Shown piece by piece: positions 61,700 to 64,000 of a stretch of DNA of 64,000 bases. Location: contig WTXD01000025.1 of assembly GCA_022496205.1 (NCBI GenBank), positions 124,001-188,000 of the forward strand. The letters are read 5' to 3'. The first letter of the stretch is position 1. Each line of letters opens with the position of its first letter. The position numbers and the translations under genes are program-made. Origin of the DNA: Gloeopeniophorella convolvens. Lineage: Eukaryota; Basidiomycota; Agaricomycetes; Russulales. The notes below the pieces were generated by a model. It searched no databases and was not told the DNA's origin. It saw only the letters and a list, made by a program, of their open reading frames with translations.

Positions 61700-63985
61700 C
61701 CACTCTCAAGGCGTGCGGGGAGGTGCGTCGAGCACGAGCGAGATCGCGAGCGCCAGCTACGAAGCGCGCGGGTTTGCGATCAAGAACGGGATGCTCCAGC
61801 AGGCCCGGGAGCCGTGTCCGAACCTGGTCACGATGCCCTACTACGAATTCGAACGGTGCGTTTCATCCTATATGCTGCCAACCTCCTGTTCCCGAGACGC
61901 GCGCTAGGTACAAATAGCTTTCGCTCAAGTTCTACACCTGCAGGCTGTGTCTGTGGACGAAGCGCCCATTGACGTCACATCGACCGCTGCGCAGATGAGA
62001 ATGGTACGCACTGACGATGACGATGACGAAGAAGCCCCAGTCGACAATGCGAGAGAGTTCGCAGACTCCATCCGCGCCCAGATCAGGGATGCCACGGGGT
62101 GCGAGGGTGTGTCCAACATTCCCACCGATTGGATACCTTCCTGACATCGTGCTGCGCAGCGAGCATCGGGATTGCACCAAACATCATGCTCGCGCGCCTC
62201 GCCACCCGGCGTGCAAAGCCGGCAGGGTCGTTCCACCTCCTGCCAGCCGCGCTCCCTGATCTCCTGCCAACCCTCGACATCCAAGACCTGCATGGCTTTG
62301 GGAGGACGGCACGTGACAAGGCTGAGGAGAAGCTCGGGTCATCGAACCTCGGAAGGCTCGCGGAATGCAGCAAGGCAGCTCTGTGTGATGCCTTGGGCAA
62401 GTCATTGGGCGAGACGTTATACAAGGCTGTTCGCGGGATCGACGAGCGGAAGCTGGAGAGCGACAAGCCGCGGAAATCCGACATCAATGTGAGGCACCCG
62501 ATTGATTCCTCCCCATGTGGCGCGTGCTCACGGGATGACGGTGGACAGTACGGCATCCGATTCGACAACGACGAACAGGCAGAGGCGTTCGTGCATCAAA
62601 TGTCGGCAGAGGTCGCACGGCGGCTGGACGCCATCAACATGAAGGGCAGGTCTCTTACGCTCAAGATCATGAAGCGAGATCCGTCGGCACCAGTCGAAGC
62701 CCCCAAGGTATGTCACTCGCTCGCCGACCGACCCGTTTCGACGTCATGCTGAGGCTGGGGCACGGACAGTTCATGGGACACGGCCCGTGCGTGACGTACA
62801 GCAAGCAGGCAGCGCTTGCGGGGACAGACGGGCGCGCAACGAGCGACCCACGCACGATCGGCACCCTCAGCTGGCGGCTGTTGGGCACGCTCAGGATCCC
62901 CGCACACGAGCTGCGGGGCATCGCCATCCAGATACAGAAGCTGGAGACGGCCGCCGGGTCCGGGCAGGGGCGCCTGCCCTTCCTCCCCGCGGGAGACCCG
63001 GAGCCACGCGCGGAGGCCAGCGCGCGCGCTGCGGGCACGGGGCCCCTCGACCTACCGGCATTCTCGCAGGTCGACCCGTCCGTGCTCGCGGCGCTCCCGG
63101 ACGACATCCGCACCGAGCTCGAGGCAGAGCATCGACGGCGCTCCGCGGGTTCCCCCAGGCCCCCTTCGGAGCCGCATTCCGGACCAGCGCCTGCGCCTGC
63201 GCCGCGTGCAGCTTCGGCTGCCCCGCGCGGCGGGGACGCAGCCGCACTCCGCGTGCGCGGGACAGGCAACGCGAGCCGCGGCTGGCGCGGCGCGCTCAGC
63301 AGCAACACGCGGCCGACGTTCCAGCCTGCCCGCGGACGCGGCGGGGGCCCAACACGCAGCCGCTGGTCGCTGCCCGCGCCGCCGCCGCCGCTGCCCGCAG
63401 CGGTGCGCGTCGAGCGCGCCGGGCTCGGGCTCGACGCGGACGTGTTCTCCGCGCTGCCGGTGGGCCTCCAGCGCGAGCAGCTCGCGGCCGCGCGTGGCGC
63501 ACGCGTGCGGCCCTCGTAGCAGCCCGTGCGCGCGGCAGGGCCACTGCGCCCGCTCGCGCGGCTCGCAGGGCGCGCACGAGCACATCCCGCCTCCGCCTCC
63601 GCCACCCGCGCGCTTCGCGGAGCCCGTGCGCCCCGCGCTGCACCGCGCCGGCGCGTTCGTGCGCGGGTGGGTCGCGCGCTTCGCGGGGCACGCGCCGCGC
63701 GCTGCGGACGTCGCGCGCGTCGCGGGGTACGTCGCGCGCTGCGGGGCGACGGACGCGGGGGCTGCGCGCGCGGTGGGCGTGCTGCGGTGGTGGGGCGCGC
63801 TGCGGCGGCGGCGGCGGCGGTGGGCGGCGTGGGAGCATGCGGCGCCGCCTGGGCGGGGCGGGGATGTGCGTGTGCGTGTGGAGGCGGTGGGGATGGCGTG
63901 GTGGGCGGCGGATCGCGCGGTGCGGGCGAAGCTTGACGAGGCGCTGCGGGCGCGGTTTGGGCCGGGCAGCGTGCAGCTGCGGTAG
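61700..63985 (+). pseudogene. REV1 copy 2, partial and decayed
   Basis: Similar to REV1 copy 1 from its CHSQG codons (46855) to the stop, about 2.3 kb, in the same orientation. It lacks BRCT, the VDFDAFF motif and everything upstream. True lesions: TAG at 61915-61917 where copy 1 has CAA; a 25-nt deletion at about 61938 between copies of ACC, removing the codons before LQAVSVDEA; loss of one codon in KNGM(S)LQQ; a gained Tyr in MPYYEFER; a 9-nt deletion before DIN; and TAG at 63517-63519 where copy 1 has CAG. Several segments after 62180 remain open, including SIGIAPNIMLARLATRRAKP and the first ubiquitin-binding motif. The natural end ...GSVQLR and TAG at 63983 are kept and help correct copy 1. 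It cannot make a polymerase. Confidence 0.88.
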
Positions 63986-64000
63986 GCGGGGCTCTGCGAG

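Overview
The window is nuclear DNA of a filamentous basidiomycete, most likely an agaricomycete. Genes are split by many introns of about 46-66 bp. Protein families typical of mushroom-forming fungi are present: cerato-platanins, RTA1-like membrane proteins, an RGG-type Argonaute, an HMG-box factor, DUF6589 and a RecQ-like helicase. There are no operons, no bacterial-type genes and no CRISPR array. Exon models were built by hand from reading frame, splice sites and family conservation; no search was run.

Layout. (1) 1-4.6 kb: three tandem cerato-platanin copies, the first only a C-terminal stub at the window edge, with an MCP1-like membrane protein between copies 1 and 2. (2) 4.6-8.1 kb: gene-poor. 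(3) 8.3-9.8 kb: HMG-box regulator; tRNA-Val(AAC) at 10.9 kb. (4) 12.6-16.7 kb: Argonaute with about 21 exons. (5) 16.7-21.5 kb: gene-poor. (6) 21.5-28.6 kb: a housekeeping block with a CBM21/PP1-targeting protein (+), Pfs2-like polyadenylation WD40 protein (-) and mitochondrial tryptophanyl-tRNA synthetase (-). (7) 29.9-40.8 kb: four RTA1-like genes A-D in tandem, all +. Six internal exons are nearly identical in length. Copy B carries a small poly(A) retroposed insert and copy D is damaged at its 5' end. (8) 42.1-49.2 kb: NatC subunit Mak10/Naa35 (-) and DNA polymerase REV1 (+). (9) 49-61 kb: accessory segment with a DUF6589 gene, a RecQ-like helicase and a truncated DUF3433-like membrane gene. 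(10) 61.7-64 kb: a second, partial, decayed copy of REV1. The accessory segment therefore lies between two REV1 copies in direct orientation.

Functional links. Housekeeping genes (Pfs2, Msw1, Mak10, REV1, tRNA) are interleaved with dispensable duplicated families. Argonaute is the effector of RNA silencing and could act on duplicated or mobile sequence such as this, but nothing in the window ties it to a particular target.

Caution. Apparent frameshifts in Argonaute, Pfs2, REV1 copy 1 and the DUF3433-like gene all have the sign expected from one missing base. Uncorrected sequencing deletions are a serious alternative to gene decay. Real lesions (substitutions to stop codons, deletions of 9 and 25 nt) are clearest in REV1 copy 2.
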